Source: Pseudoroseomonas cervicalis | GTDB taxonomy: Bacteria > Pseudomonadota > Alphaproteobacteria > Acetobacterales > Acetobacteraceae | DNA: 64,000 nucleotides | Assembly (NCBI RefSeq): GCF_030818485.1 | Contig: NZ_JAUTAJ010000004.1 | Coordinates: forward strand, 3,712,984-3,776,983 | Reading direction: 5' to 3' | Shown here: one piece after another, positions 49,897 to 58,225 of the stretch | Position numbering within the stretch: position 1 is the stretch's first letter | Layout of the letters: each line of letters begins with the position of its first letter | The notes under the pieces: generated by a model | Database searches by the model: none | What the model was told of the DNA's origin: nothing | What the model saw: only the letters and a program-made list of their open reading frames with translations | Made by a program: the position numbers and the translations under genes

Positions 49897-50726
49897 CCGG
49901 AATGGCGTATGAGGAGTATCTCGGGCGCAGCGAGACGCGCGAGGACCGGATGGATCCGCGCCTGGCCGAGGGCATGGCCGCGACGATCTCCCGCCCGCTC
50001 GGGGAGGGCGCGCTGCCGCCGCTCTGGCACTGGCTGCTGTTCCAGGACTGGAAGCCGGCGGATGGGCTCGGCCCCGATGGCCATCCGAAGCGCGGCGGCT
50101 TCCTGCCGCCGGTGCACCATCTGGAGCGGCGCATGTGGGCCGGCGGCCGCGTCAGTTTCCAGGGCGAGATCCGCATCGGCGACACGCTGCGCCGCAGCTC
50201 CACCATTCTGAAGATCACGGAGAAAAAGGGCGGCAGCGGCGAGCTGGTCTTTGTCACCGTAGGGCACAGCCTGGAAGGCCCGCGCGGGCCGGTGCTGGAG
50301 GAGGAGCAGGACATCGTCTATCGCGGCACCGGCGGCGCCGCGCTGCGCGACGCCCCCGCCGCCCCGCCCTGGCCGGCGGCGAGCCGCGCCGAGCTGCTGC
50401 CGGATGCGGTGATGCTGTTCCGCTACTCGGCCCTGACCGGCAATGGCCACCGCATCCATTACGACCACCCCTATGTCACCGGGGTGGAGGGCTATCCGGG
50501 CCTGGTCGTGCACGGGCCGCTGCAGGCCACCTGGTTGGCGCAGCACGCGCTCGACATCGCCGGGCCCGGCGCCCGGCTGGCGCGTTTCTCCTACCGCGGC
50601 CAGCGCGCCGCCATCGCCGGCCAGAGGCTCACCTTGCTGGGCGAGCGCGCGGGCGGCCAGGTGAAGCTCGAGACCCGCGACGCCACCGGCGCCACCTGTC
50701 AGGTCGCCGAGGCCGATCTTGTCTGA
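49893..50726 (+). CDS. MaoC-like acyl-CoA hydratase (mesaconyl-C4-CoA hydratase / HTD2-like)
   Basis: 277 residues, start ATG at 49893 overlapping the previous stop (ATGA). Two hot-dog halves: N-terminal ATISRPLGEGALPPLWHWLLFQDW with GGFLPPVHHLERRMWAGGRVSF, and C-terminal LFRYSALTGNGHRIHYDHPYVTGVEGYPGLVVHGPLQATWL with the MaoC Asp/His pair in RIHYDHPY. This is the fused form known for mesaconyl-C4-CoA hydratase and mitochondrial HTD2-like dehydratases. Other pathway genes are not adjacent, so the substrate is uncertain. Confidence 0.88.
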   Translation: MTGMAYEEYLGRSETREDRMDPRLAEGMAATISRPLGEGALPPLWHWLLFQDWKPADGLGPDGHPKRGGFLPPVHHLERRMWAGGRVSFQGEIRIGDTLRRSSTILKITEKKGGSGELVFVTVGHSLEGPRGPVLEEEQDIVYRGTGGAALRDAPAAPPWPAASRAELLPDAVMLFRYSALTGNGHRIHYDHPYVTGVEGYPGLVVHGPLQATWLAQHALDIAGPGARLARFSYRGQRAAIAGQRLTLLGERAGGQVKLETRDATGATCQVAEADLV

Positions 50727-51801
50727 GCTGCCCGCCGCCCGGCCCCTGGCGGCGGAGCAGGAGGGCGAGGCCGAGCCCACCCGACAACAGCCCGCCGGGG
50801 CCGCTTTGCGGCCCCGGCCCGACGAGGCACTGGCCGCTTTGCGGCCCCGGCCGGACGAGGCATTGGCCGCTTTGCGGCCCCGGCCGGACGAGGCATTGGC
50901 CGCAGCGCGGCCCCGGCTGGATGATGCGGTGCGCGGCATCGGGCTGATCGCCCTGGGCTATGCGGTGATCGCCTGTGCCGATGCCGCGGTGAAATGGGCG
51001 CTGCCCGAGGTCGGCGCCGCCGCCGCCATGATCTGGCGCGGCATCTTCGGCGCGCTGGCCATCGCGCTGCTGGCGCGCGGCGCCTCGCTGCGGCCGGTGA
51101 ATGGAAGGCTGATCGCCTGGCGCAGCCTGCTGCACTGCGTCGTCACCATCGCCTATTACATCGCCTGGGCGCGCGCCATGCCGCTGGCGGACAGCTATGC
51201 CGTGGCCTCCGCCGCCCCCCTGCTGATGACGCTGCTGGCCATCCCGCTGCTGGGCGAGCGCGTGGGCTGGCGGCGCTGGACCAGCACGGCGGTGGGCTTC
51301 GGCGGCGTGCTGGTGATGCTGCAGCCCGGCGGTGCGCTGTGGCGCTGGGAGGCGGGCATGATGCTGGCCGCCGTGGCACTGATGGCGCTGACCCGCATCT
51401 GGACCCGGCTGCTGTCGCGCAGCGACACGCCCGCCACCATCGCCTTCTGGCTGCTGGCCGCGCATGTGCCGGTGGGGCTGCTGCTGCTGCCGGCCTTCCC
51501 GCCGCCCGCCTGGATCCCCGGCCCCGGCACCGCCCTGGCGCTGATCGGCTTCGGCCTGGCCAATGGCGTGGCGCATTTCCTCTTTGCCCGCGCCTTCGCC
51601 CTCGCCCCCGTCTCGGTGCTGGCGCCCTTCGAATACACCACCCTGGTCTGGGGGCTGGTGCTGGGCCTGCTGATCTGGGGCGACCTGCCGGCGCTGGCGA
51701 CGCTGGCCGGCGCGGCCATCGTCATCGCCGCCGGGCTCTACAACCTCTATCGCGAGCGGCTGCGGGCGCGCGCCGCGCGCTTCGGGAAGGCCGCGCCATG
51801 A
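50719..51801 (+). CDS. DMT (EamA) transporter with repeated N-terminal extension
   Basis: 360 residues from a TTG start at 50719 that overlaps the hydratase stop by eight bases. Residues about 28-72 are 11-residue tandem repeats (ALRPRPDEALA) not part of the EamA fold. Then two EamA repeats: LIALGYAVIACADAAVKWALPEVG to LLGERVGWRRWTSTAVGFGGVLVM, and MLAAVALMALTRIWTRLLSRSD to LLIWGDLPALATLAGAAIVIAAGLYNLYRE. Its stop overlaps the start of a second EamA gene, so the pair may be coexpressed. An alternative start after the repeats is possible but none has a good ribosome site. Confidence 0.85.
   Translation: MSELPAARPLAAEQEGEAEPTRQQPAGAALRPRPDEALAALRPRPDEALAALRPRPDEALAAARPRLDDAVRGIGLIALGYAVIACADAAVKWALPEVGAAAAMIWRGIFGALAIALLARGASLRPVNGRLIAWRSLLHCVVTIAYYIAWARAMPLADSYAVASAAPLLMTLLAIPLLGERVGWRRWTSTAVGFGGVLVMLQPGGALWRWEAGMMLAAVALMALTRIWTRLLSRSDTPATIAFWLLAAHVPVGLLLLPAFPPPAWIPGPGTALALIGFGLANGVAHFLFARAFALAPVSVLAPFEYTTLVWGLVLGLLIWGDLPALATLAGAAIVIAAGLYNLYRERLRARAARFGKAAP
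50803..50934 (+). repeat. 33-bp tandem repeat, four units, inside a transporter gene
   Basis: Units at 50803-50835, 50836-50868, 50869-50901 and a diverged fourth at 50902-50934. Units 2 and 3 are identical and unit 1 differs at two bases. Each encodes A-L-R-P-R-P-D-E-A-L-A in frame, giving a charged, Pro-rich cytoplasmic tail. Near-identity suggests recent expansion or gene conversion. Confidence 0.9.
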
Positions 51802-52700
51802 CGCTGCGCCACGACCTGAAGCGCGGCGCGCTGCTGATGCTGCTGGCGACGGCCCTGTTCGCGCTGATGAGCGCGCTGGTGAAGGGCCTTGGCACCCGCA
51901 TCCCGTTTCCGGAGCTGATGTTCTTCCGCAACGCCTTCGCCCTGCCGGTGGTGGTGGCGATCGCGCTGCGCCGGCATGTGACGCTGGCGACCCGCCGTTT
52001 CCCCGGCCATGTGGCGCGGGCGATGACGGGGCTGGCCGCCATGAGCTGCTCCTTCTTCGCGCTCACCGTGCTGCCGCTGGCCGAGCAGACGGCGCTGACC
52101 TACTCCACCCCGCTCTTCGTCATCATCCTCTCCATCCCTTTCCTCGGCGAGCGGCCGGGGCCGCATCGCTGGGGCGCGGTGCTGGTGGGCTTCCTGGGCA
52201 TCCTGGTGATCGCCATCGGGCAGGGCGCCTTCGGCGGCGGCCATCGCGGCCCGCCGGGGGTGGCGGAATGGCTGGTCTGGGCCGGCTTCGCGGCGGCGGC
52301 GGTGCATGGGCTGTTCTCCGGCATGACCACCATGCTGGTGCGCCAGCTTTCCGACACCGAGGCCAGCTCGACCATCGTGCTGTGGCAGTCGCTGCTGATG
52401 ACCGGCTTCAGCCTGCTGGTGCTGCCCTTCGTCTGGGTGACGCCGACGCTGGCCGAGCTGCCGCTGCTGCTGGCGATCGGGCTGCTGGGCGGGCTGGCCC
52501 AGGTGGCGCTGACCGAGGCCTATGCCAGCGCCCAGGTTTCCTCCCTCGGGCCCTATTCCTACACCGCGCTGATCTGGGCGATCCTGATCGGCTGGATCGC
52601 CTGGGGGGAGACGCCGACACTCTCCATGCTGGCCGGGGCCGGGCTGATCGTGGCGGCGGGGCTGTATATTCTGCATCGGGAGATGCGGCGGCGGGGCTAG
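51798..52700 (+). CDS. DMT (EamA) family transporter
   Basis: 300 residues from the ATG at 51798, overlapping the previous EamA gene by four bases. Seen: LLATALFALMSALVKGLGTRIPFPELMFFRNAFALPVV, the end of repeat 1 ALTYSTPLFVIILSIPFLGERPGPHRWGAVLVGFLGILV, and repeat 2 VWAGFAAAAVHGLFSGMTTMLVRQLSDTEASSTIVLWQS to IAWGETPTLSMLAGAGLIVAAGLYIL. Similar to S-adenosylmethionine/riboflavin-type DMT uptake proteins, but the substrate cannot be fixed. Ends at a perfect 30-bp palindrome. Confidence 0.9.
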   Translation: MTLRHDLKRGALLMLLATALFALMSALVKGLGTRIPFPELMFFRNAFALPVVVAIALRRHVTLATRRFPGHVARAMTGLAAMSCSFFALTVLPLAEQTALTYSTPLFVIILSIPFLGERPGPHRWGAVLVGFLGILVIAIGQGAFGGGHRGPPGVAEWLVWAGFAAAAVHGLFSGMTTMLVRQLSDTEASSTIVLWQSLLMTGFSLLVLPFVWVTPTLAELPLLLAIGLLGGLAQVALTEAYASAQVSSLGPYSYTALIWAILIGWIAWGETPTLSMLAGAGLIVAAGLYILHREMRRRG

Positions 52701-52730
52701 GGGCACGGCCGCTGCGCAGCGGCCGTGCCC
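52701..52730. terminator. Perfect 30-bp palindrome between convergent genes
   Basis: GGGCACGGCCGCTGC followed directly by its reverse complement, starting at the base after the EamA stop and ending nine bases before the isochorismatase stop. It lacks a T-run, so it may act as a Rho-independent stop of low efficiency, an mRNA 3' stabiliser or a cruciform site. Confidence 0.6.
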
Positions 52731-52739
52731 CCGGGCGGC

Positions 52740-53393
52740 TCAGCCCGCGCTGGGCACCACCGGCGTGTTGAGCAGCTGCTGCTCCCACAGATAGGCGATG
52801 CCGCTGCCGCCGGCATGCTGCTTCATCGTCTCGATCAGGCCGGCGACATGCTCGGTCCGGGCCCAGTCGCGCTGCCATTCGGCGGCGACGGCCAGCCAGG
52901 TCATCATGTTCACCCCGGCCGCGATCATGCGCTGGATGGCAACCTGATGCGCCTCGACCGAGACGCCGCCGCAGGCGTCGGTGACCACCGTCACGTCCCA
53001 GCCCTCGCCGGCCGCCTGGATCGCCGGCATGGCGACGCAGACCTCGGTCCAGAGCCCGGCGATGATCAGCTGCTTGCGGCCGGTGGCCTTGACGGCGTCC
53101 ACCGTCGGCTTGTCCTCCCAGGTGTTGATGAGGGTGCGGTCGATCACCGGCTGGCCCGGGAAGACGTCCGTGATCTGCGGGAAGATCAGGCCGCCCTGGC
53201 GGGCGAGAACGCTGGTCAGGATGGTCGGCACCGCGAAGGCCTTGGCCGCCTTGGCCAGGGCGGTGGAGTTGTTGACGACCATCTGCGGGTCGTGGCTGTT
53301 CAGGTTCGCCAGCTGGAAGGGCTGGTGGTCGATCAGGACAAGAACCGAATCCTCGGGACGAAGCAGGGAAGCGAGGCCGTTCCGGAAGGTCAT
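52740..53393 (-). CDS. Isochorismatase family cysteine hydrolase (YcaC-like)
   Basis: 217 residues from the ATG at 53393. Catalytic triad of the family: Asp in VLVLIDHQPFQ, Lys in the segment before it or in GRKQLII, and Cys in GLWTEVCVAMPAIQA, with the cis-peptide neighbourhood intact. The pattern LLRPEDSVLVLIDHQPFQLANLNSHDPQMVVNN is typical of YcaC-like hydrolases of unknown substrate. Divergent from a LysR regulator 147 bp away, which probably controls it. Confidence 0.9.
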   Translation of the reverse strand: MTFRNGLASLLRPEDSVLVLIDHQPFQLANLNSHDPQMVVNNSTALAKAAKAFAVPTILTSVLARQGGLIFPQITDVFPGQPVIDRTLINTWEDKPTVDAVKATGRKQLIIAGLWTEVCVAMPAIQAAGEGWDVTVVTDACGGVSVEAHQVAIQRMIAAGVNMMTWLAVAAEWQRDWARTEHVAGLIETMKQHAGGSGIAYLWEQQLLNTPVVPSAG

Positions 53394-53540
53394 GAGATCA
53401 TCCTCTGCCGCTGTCGGGCTTGAAGCGTTGCAAGGCTGAGCGCCATGGCGGCGCTGCCCGCGGCCGAGAGTGAAGAGCGGTTTGGCAGCGCAATAGTCCT
53501 GCCGCCTGTTAGGCTGTGTCGCAGATCGGGGAACGCCCGC

Positions 53541-54455
53541 TTGGATATCCAGGATCTCAGAACCTTTGTTGAGGTGGCCGATGCCGGAGGCGTGTCGACC
53601 GCCGCGCGCCGGCTCGGCGTGTCGAAATCGATCGTCAGCCGCAGCCTCGGGCGGCTCGAGGCGGAGCTTGGCGTGCAGCTGCTCGTCCGCACCACCCGCG
53701 GCGCCGCCCTGACGGAGGCCGGAAGCACCTTTCGCGACCATGCGGCCAAGGCCTGTGCCGAGATCGACCTGGCGCGGGAGACGATCCTGCCCGCCGGGCA
53801 GCTCTGCGGCCGGCTGAGGATCGCCGTCCCGCTGACCTTCGGGCCGACGCATCTCGCCCCCGTGTTGGCCGACATGGCGCGGCGGCATCCGCAGCTTCAC
53901 ATCCACGCCGTCTACACCGACCGCTTCGTCGACCTGATTGCCGAAGGCTTCGATTGCGCGATCCGGATCGGCTATCTCCCCGACTCCAATCTGGTGGCGC
54001 GGCATGTCGGGCCGATCATCGGCCGGCTCGTCGCCAGCCCCGACTACATCCGGGCGCATGGCGCCCCGGAGAAGCCGGAGGACCTCACCGCGCATCAGGC
54101 GCTGCTGCAGGGCACCGAAGCCTGGCGCTTCATGGATGGCGAGACGGTCATCACCATCCGCCCGCAGGGGCGCTTCAAGGCGGACAATGGCACTGCCCTG
54201 GCCGCCGCTGCCCTGGCGGGTCTCGGCATCGCCCTGATCCCCGAGGGCATTGTCGGCGAGCATCTGGCGTCCGGTGCGCTGGTCGAGGTGATGACGCGGT
54301 ATCTGCCGCCACCCGCCGGGGTCTATGTCATCCGCCCGCCCGGCCGCCCCTCCCGCAAGATACGCGTCCTGACCGATCTGCTGCTGAAGTGCTTCGGCGA
54401 GGCTGCCAATCCCGGCGAGGCGGAGGCCGGGCGGGCGAAGACCGGCGCGGCCTGA
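53541..54455 (+). CDS. LysR-family transcriptional regulator
   Basis: 304 residues from a TTG at 53541, chosen because LDIQDLRTFVEVADAGGVSTAARRLGVSKSIVSRSLGRLEAELG begins exactly where LysR proteins do and GGGGAACG precedes it; the frame opens upstream to an ATG at 53445. The effector domain begins GRLRIAVPLTFGPTHLAPVLADM and contains DCAIRIGYLPDSNLVARHVG and GIALIPEGIVGEHLASGALVEV. Subgroup similar to the AaeR/DsdC-like 'CrgA' proteins. Divergent from the isochorismatase gene, its likely target. Confidence 0.92.
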   Translation: MDIQDLRTFVEVADAGGVSTAARRLGVSKSIVSRSLGRLEAELGVQLLVRTTRGAALTEAGSTFRDHAAKACAEIDLARETILPAGQLCGRLRIAVPLTFGPTHLAPVLADMARRHPQLHIHAVYTDRFVDLIAEGFDCAIRIGYLPDSNLVARHVGPIIGRLVASPDYIRAHGAPEKPEDLTAHQALLQGTEAWRFMDGETVITIRPQGRFKADNGTALAAAALAGLGIALIPEGIVGEHLASGALVEVMTRYLPPPAGVYVIRPPGRPSRKIRVLTDLLLKCFGEAANPGEAEAGRAKTGAA

Positions 54456-54460
54456 CGCCT

Positions 54461-54481
54461 GCCCCGCCGGTGGGGCGGGGC
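54461..54481. terminator. GC-rich hairpin after the LysR gene
   Basis: Stem GCCCCGCC/GGCGGGGC with a five-base loop, six bases after the LysR stop and 115 bases before the stop of the convergent HxlR gene. No T-run, so termination is only likely, not certain. Confidence 0.45.
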
Positions 54482-54595
54482 CAGGGGAGGCCTGCGCCCG
54501 GCATGCGCGCCGCGGCCGCTCATCCCCGGCGGCCGAGGCGCGCCGGGCCTGCATGGGGAAGGCAGAACGCAACCCCTCCCGGCAGTCGTATCCCG

Positions 54596-54994
54596 TCAGG
54601 CCTGCTCGACCTCCCTGGCGCGGTCATAGGCCGTGCTGGCGCTGTGGATCGCCTCGCCATGCGCCAGCGCCCAGCCGCACAGCGCCTCGAAGGGTTGGCG
54701 CAGCGAATGCCCCAGCGGCGTGATGGCGTATTCCACCCCGATCGGCACCGTCGGCAGCACGGTGCGTGTCACCAGCCCGTTCCGCTCCAGGCGCTTCAGC
54801 GCATCCGCCAGGGCCTTGTGGGTGATGCCATCCAGGCGCCGCTTGATCTCGTTGAAGCGCGCGGGCTTCGGGCAGATCACCGTCAGGATCAGGATGGTCC
54901 ATTTGTCCGCGATCTTGTCGAGCACCGGGCGCACCCGCGCCATGTTGGCCAGCGCGCAGGCGGAGAGGGCTTCAAGGTCGGTATCGTCGGCCAT
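54596..54994 (-). CDS. HxlR-family transcriptional regulator
   Basis: 132 residues from the ATG at 54994; a TTG at 55009 would add five residues. HxlR winged helix: ALANMARVRPVLDKIADKWTILILTVIC, RFNEIKRRLDGITHKALADALKRLERNGLV, and the wing IGVEYAITPLGHSLRQPFEALCGWA. Divergent from the SDR gene with 84 bp between, the usual arrangement for an HxlR regulator and its oxidoreductase target, often responsive to quinones or aldehydes. Confidence 0.92.
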   Translation of the reverse strand: MADDTDLEALSACALANMARVRPVLDKIADKWTILILTVICPKPARFNEIKRRLDGITHKALADALKRLERNGLVTRTVLPTVPIGVEYAITPLGHSLRQPFEALCGWALAHGEAIHSASTAYDRAREVEQA

Positions 54995-55047
54995 ATCTAG
55001 GCTATCCAAGGTGCGTTCTTGCTACCAGATACACCGCGTATATCTAG
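54993..55047. promoter_or_regulatory. Direct repeats in the HxlR-SDR divergent region
   Basis: ATATCTAG occurs at 54993-55000 and 55040-55047, in the only AT-rich patch of this region. One copy overlaps the HxlR start and the other lies 31 bases before the SDR start. They are candidate operator half-sites for the HxlR regulator. Confidence 0.35.
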
Positions 55048-55078
55048 ACCGCCATCCTTGCAGAACAGGAGATCGAGG

Positions 55079-55810
55079 ATGGCGCGGATGTCGGACAGGA
55101 TTGCCCTGGTGGTGGGCGGCGCGAGCGGCATTGGCCTGGCCACCGCCGAGCGGCTGGCGGCCGAAGGTGCGACGGTCTTTCTCACCGGCCGGCGTGCCGA
55201 AGCGGTGGAGAAGGCCGCCGCCGCCATCGGCCGCGGCGCCCGCGGCCTGGTCGCGGATGCCAGCCTGCCGCAGGATGTGGCGGCGGCCGTCGCCACGGTG
55301 CGCGATCGGCATGGCCGCATCGACGCGCTGGTGCTCAATGCCGGCATCTCCGAGCCGGCGCTGCTGGCCGAGGAGACGCCGGAGCATGTCGACTGGCATT
55401 TCCTGGTCAATGTGCGCGGCCCGGTTCTCGCCTTCCAGGCGGCGCTCGGCGCCATGGAGAAGGGTGGCTCGGTCGTGCTGATCGGCTCGATCGCCGACAT
55501 GGCGGGCATTGCCCATTACGGCACCTATGCCGCCACCAAGGCGGCGCTGCGCTCCTATGCGCGCAGCTGGACCGCGGAGCTGGCGCCGCGCGGCATCCGC
55601 GTGAATGTCGTCAGCCCCGGCCCCACGGACACGGCGATGATGGCGGCCACCACGGAGGCGGTGCGCGCGGCGCTGGTCGGGCAGATCCCGCTCGGCCGCA
55701 TGGCGCGGCCGGAGGAAGTCGCGTCCGCCGCGCTGTTCCTCCTCAGCAACGAGGCGAGCTACATCGCGGGCGCCGAGCTCTGCGTCGATGGCGGGATGCG
55801 GCAGGTCTGA
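55079..55810 (+). CDS. SDR family oxidoreductase
   Basis: 243-residue NAD(P)-dependent dehydrogenase. Start at 55079 with AGGAG seven bases upstream; the longer frame to 55019 overlaps the promoter. Cofactor motif VVGGASGIGLATAERLA (glycine motif at 13-19), LVLNAGIS (NNAG equivalent), active Ser in VVLIGSIADM, catalytic YxxxK in HYGTYAATKAAL, and the PGPTDT loop. C-terminal SNEASYIAGAELCVDGGM is standard for the family. Probably regulated by the divergent HxlR protein. Confidence 0.94.
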   Translation: MARMSDRIALVVGGASGIGLATAERLAAEGATVFLTGRRAEAVEKAAAAIGRGARGLVADASLPQDVAAAVATVRDRHGRIDALVLNAGISEPALLAEETPEHVDWHFLVNVRGPVLAFQAALGAMEKGGSVVLIGSIADMAGIAHYGTYAATKAALRSYARSWTAELAPRGIRVNVVSPGPTDTAMMAATTEAVRAALVGQIPLGRMARPEEVASAALFLLSNEASYIAGAELCVDGGMRQV

Positions 55811-55936
55811 CCCGCTGCGAGGCTGCGGGGGAGGACCCTCCCGCAGCCGCCCGGGCGCGGGGCCGCCGGATGCCGCCCATCCGCGCCCCCGATAGACAAG
55901 CCCTGCCATCCTCCCCACTCTGTCCGGCCTGAAAAG

Positions 55937-57211
55937 ATGGGACGGACCGCCATGCCCCAGCGCCCGCCGCGACGCCGCCCTGCCGGGGCGCTGCTCCTGG
56001 CCGCCCTGCTCGCCGCCTGCGCCACCGGCCCCGGGCTGAGCCAGGCGGAGGCTCCCGCTGGCCCCGGCGATGGCGGCACCGCCGAATTCTACCGCTACAC
56101 CGACACCCTGCCCGAACCGGGAAAGATGCTCCGCCAGGAGGCGCTGCCGCCCGAGAAGGGCATCGCCGAGGCCGGGCTGCAGCAGCGCATCCTCTACAGT
56201 TCGCGCAGCGGCGTGGATGGGCGGCCCATCGCCATCTCCGGGCAGCTTTTTCTTCCGGCCGGCGATCCGCCGCGCGGCGGCTGGCCGCTGCTGGCCTGGG
56301 CGCATGGCACGGTGGGGGTGGCGGATGTCTGCGCCCCCTCCTGGACCGGCGCCAATCCGCGCTATGAGCGCTATCTCGGCGCCTGGCTGGCCGCCGGCTA
56401 TGCCGTGGTGGCCAGCGATTATGAGGGCCTCGGCACGCCGGGGCCCCACCCCTATCTGGACAAGCGGGCTGAGGCCCAGGGCGTGCTGGATGGCGCCCGC
56501 GCCGCGCTGGCGGCCGGCCTGCCGCTGAATGGCCGCGTGGTGATCGCCGGCCAGTCGCAGGGCGGCGGCGCGGCGCTGGCGGCTGGCGGCCTGGCGCCGA
56601 GCTACGCGCCCGATCTCCAGGTGGCGGCGGTCATCGCCACCGGCGCGCCCTATCTGCGCCCGGGCGCGCTGCAGGCCACCGGCGTGCCGGCCGACCGGCC
56701 CGATCCCGGCCTGGCCTATGCCTTCTACCTGGCCCTGACGGCGCGGCTGCACGACCCGTCGCTGACGCCGGATCGCTTCTTCACCCCGGCTGCCCTGCCG
56801 CTCGCCGAGGCCGCGGCCGAGCTCTGTGTCGGCCCGCTCGCCGGGCGTGTGGTCGCTGCGGGGCTGACGCGCCAGGCCGCGCTGCGCCCGGGGGCGGAGG
56901 CGCTGGTGGAGCGCGCCGTGCTGCCCCGCCTGGCCTATCCGTCGCGGCAGCTGCGCATGCCGGTCTTCCTCGGCATCGGCGCGGCCGATCGCGACGTCGC
57001 CGCCAGCGGCCAGCTGGCCCTGCTGCGCGATCTCTGCGCGGCGGGCACGCTGGCCGAGGGGCGGCTCTATGCCGGGCTCGACCATGGCAGCGCCTGGCTC
57101 GCCTCGCAGCGCGACGCGCTGGACTTCGCCGCGCGCGCCCTGCGCGGCGCGCCGCTGGCGCCGGATTGCGACCCGCCGCCGCGCCCCGCCGCGCGCGGAG
57201 GCGCGCTGTGA
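55937..57211 (+). CDS. Secretory lipase-like lipoprotein
   Basis: 424 residues with an Arg-rich start and lipobox LLAAC, so probably anchored outside the cytoplasm. Alpha/beta hydrolase core of the secretory lipase (LIP) family: GGWPLLAWAHGTVGVADVCAPSW (oxyanion), VASDYEGLGTPGPHPYL, RVVIAGQSQGGGAALAA (nucleophile), then GIGAADRDVAASGQ and LDHGSAW for Asp and His. These enzymes hydrolyse triacylglycerols or polymeric esters. Overlaps the MBL gene start by four bases. Confidence 0.87.
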   Translation: MGRTAMPQRPPRRRPAGALLLAALLAACATGPGLSQAEAPAGPGDGGTAEFYRYTDTLPEPGKMLRQEALPPEKGIAEAGLQQRILYSSRSGVDGRPIAISGQLFLPAGDPPRGGWPLLAWAHGTVGVADVCAPSWTGANPRYERYLGAWLAAGYAVVASDYEGLGTPGPHPYLDKRAEAQGVLDGARAALAAGLPLNGRVVIAGQSQGGGAALAAGGLAPSYAPDLQVAAVIATGAPYLRPGALQATGVPADRPDPGLAYAFYLALTARLHDPSLTPDRFFTPAALPLAEAAAELCVGPLAGRVVAAGLTRQAALRPGAEALVERAVLPRLAYPSRQLRMPVFLGIGAADRDVAASGQLALLRDLCAAGTLAEGRLYAGLDHGSAWLASQRDALDFAARALRGAPLAPDCDPPPRPAARGGAL

Positions 57212-58092
57212 GCGGCCCCGCCTTCCTGCGCGAGGATCCCTGGCCGAGCGGCGTGGTGCAGGAGCTGGGGCGTTTCGGCGGCGTGCGGCTGCGCCGGCTG
57301 CGCTGCGCCAATCCGGGGCCGTTCACCTTCCTCGGCACCAACAGCTACATCATCGGCGAGGGCGAGGTCGCGCTGCTCGACCCTGGGCCCGAGGATGCAG
57401 CGCACCACGCCGCGCTGCTCGCCGCCATCGGCGGAGAGCAATTGACAAAGATCCTTGTCAGCCACACGCATCGCGACCATTCGCCGGGGGCGGCTGCGCT
57501 CGCCGCGGCGACCGGCGCGCGCAGCTACGGCTTCGGCCCGCACCAGACCCCGCCCGAGGCCGGCGGGGAGGGGGGCGACCATGAATTCCGCCCCGATGTC
57601 ACGCTGGCCGATGGCGCGGTGGTGGACGGCGCGGGCTGGCGCCTCATGGCGCTGCACACGCCCGGCCATTGCGCCAATCATCTCTGCTTCGCGTTGCGCG
57701 ACAGCGGCGTGCTGTTCTCCGCCGATCATGTGATGAGCTGGTCGACCAGCGTGGTCAGCCCGCCGGATGGCGACATGGCCGCCTATATGGCGGGGCTGGA
57801 ACGGCTGGCGGCGCGCGACGAGGCGCTGTTCCTGCCCGGCCATGGCGCCCCGCTCGAACAGCCGCAGGATTTCACCCGCGCCCTGCTGGCGCATCGGCTG
57901 GAGCGCGAGGCGAAGGTGCTGGCCGCCTTGCGCGCCGCCGGACCGGCGAGCGCCGAGGCGCTGGTGCCCGCGGTCTATGGCGCGCTGGATGCGCGGCTGG
58001 TGCCGGCGGCGGGGCGCAGCCTGCTGGCGCATCTGCTGAAGCTGGAAGACGAAGGCCAGGTGACGCGCGAGGGCGGGCGCTGGATCGGCTGA
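57208..58092 (+). CDS. MBL-fold metallo-hydrolase (LACTB2-like)
   Basis: 294 residues from a GTG at 57208 overlapping the lipase stop (GTGA). Zinc motif HTHRDHSPGAAALAA, further ligands in HTPGHCANHLCF and SADHVMSW, and final H in LPGHGAPLEQP. A C-terminal winged helix (LALLHHLLKLEDEGQVTREGG-like, residues about 235-290) matches LACTB2-type hydrolases, some of which are single-strand RNases or act on thioesters. Substrate not determined. Confidence 0.9.
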   Translation: MSGPAFLREDPWPSGVVQELGRFGGVRLRRLRCANPGPFTFLGTNSYIIGEGEVALLDPGPEDAAHHAALLAAIGGEQLTKILVSHTHRDHSPGAAALAAATGARSYGFGPHQTPPEAGGEGGDHEFRPDVTLADGAVVDGAGWRLMALHTPGHCANHLCFALRDSGVLFSADHVMSWSTSVVSPPDGDMAAYMAGLERLAARDEALFLPGHGAPLEQPQDFTRALLAHRLEREAKVLAALRAAGPASAEALVPAVYGALDARLVPAAGRSLLAHLLKLEDEGQVTREGGRWIG

Positions 58093-58225
58093 GCATCGCT
58101 TGACGGGACCCCGCGCCGGATCGTGAGCACCGCTATCACCTCCGTGATCGGGGTGCGTGTGGACATCAAGCGGCAACCTCGCCATCCCTCTGCCGTTCAG
58201 CCAGCGGTCAAAGGGAGCGCGACAG

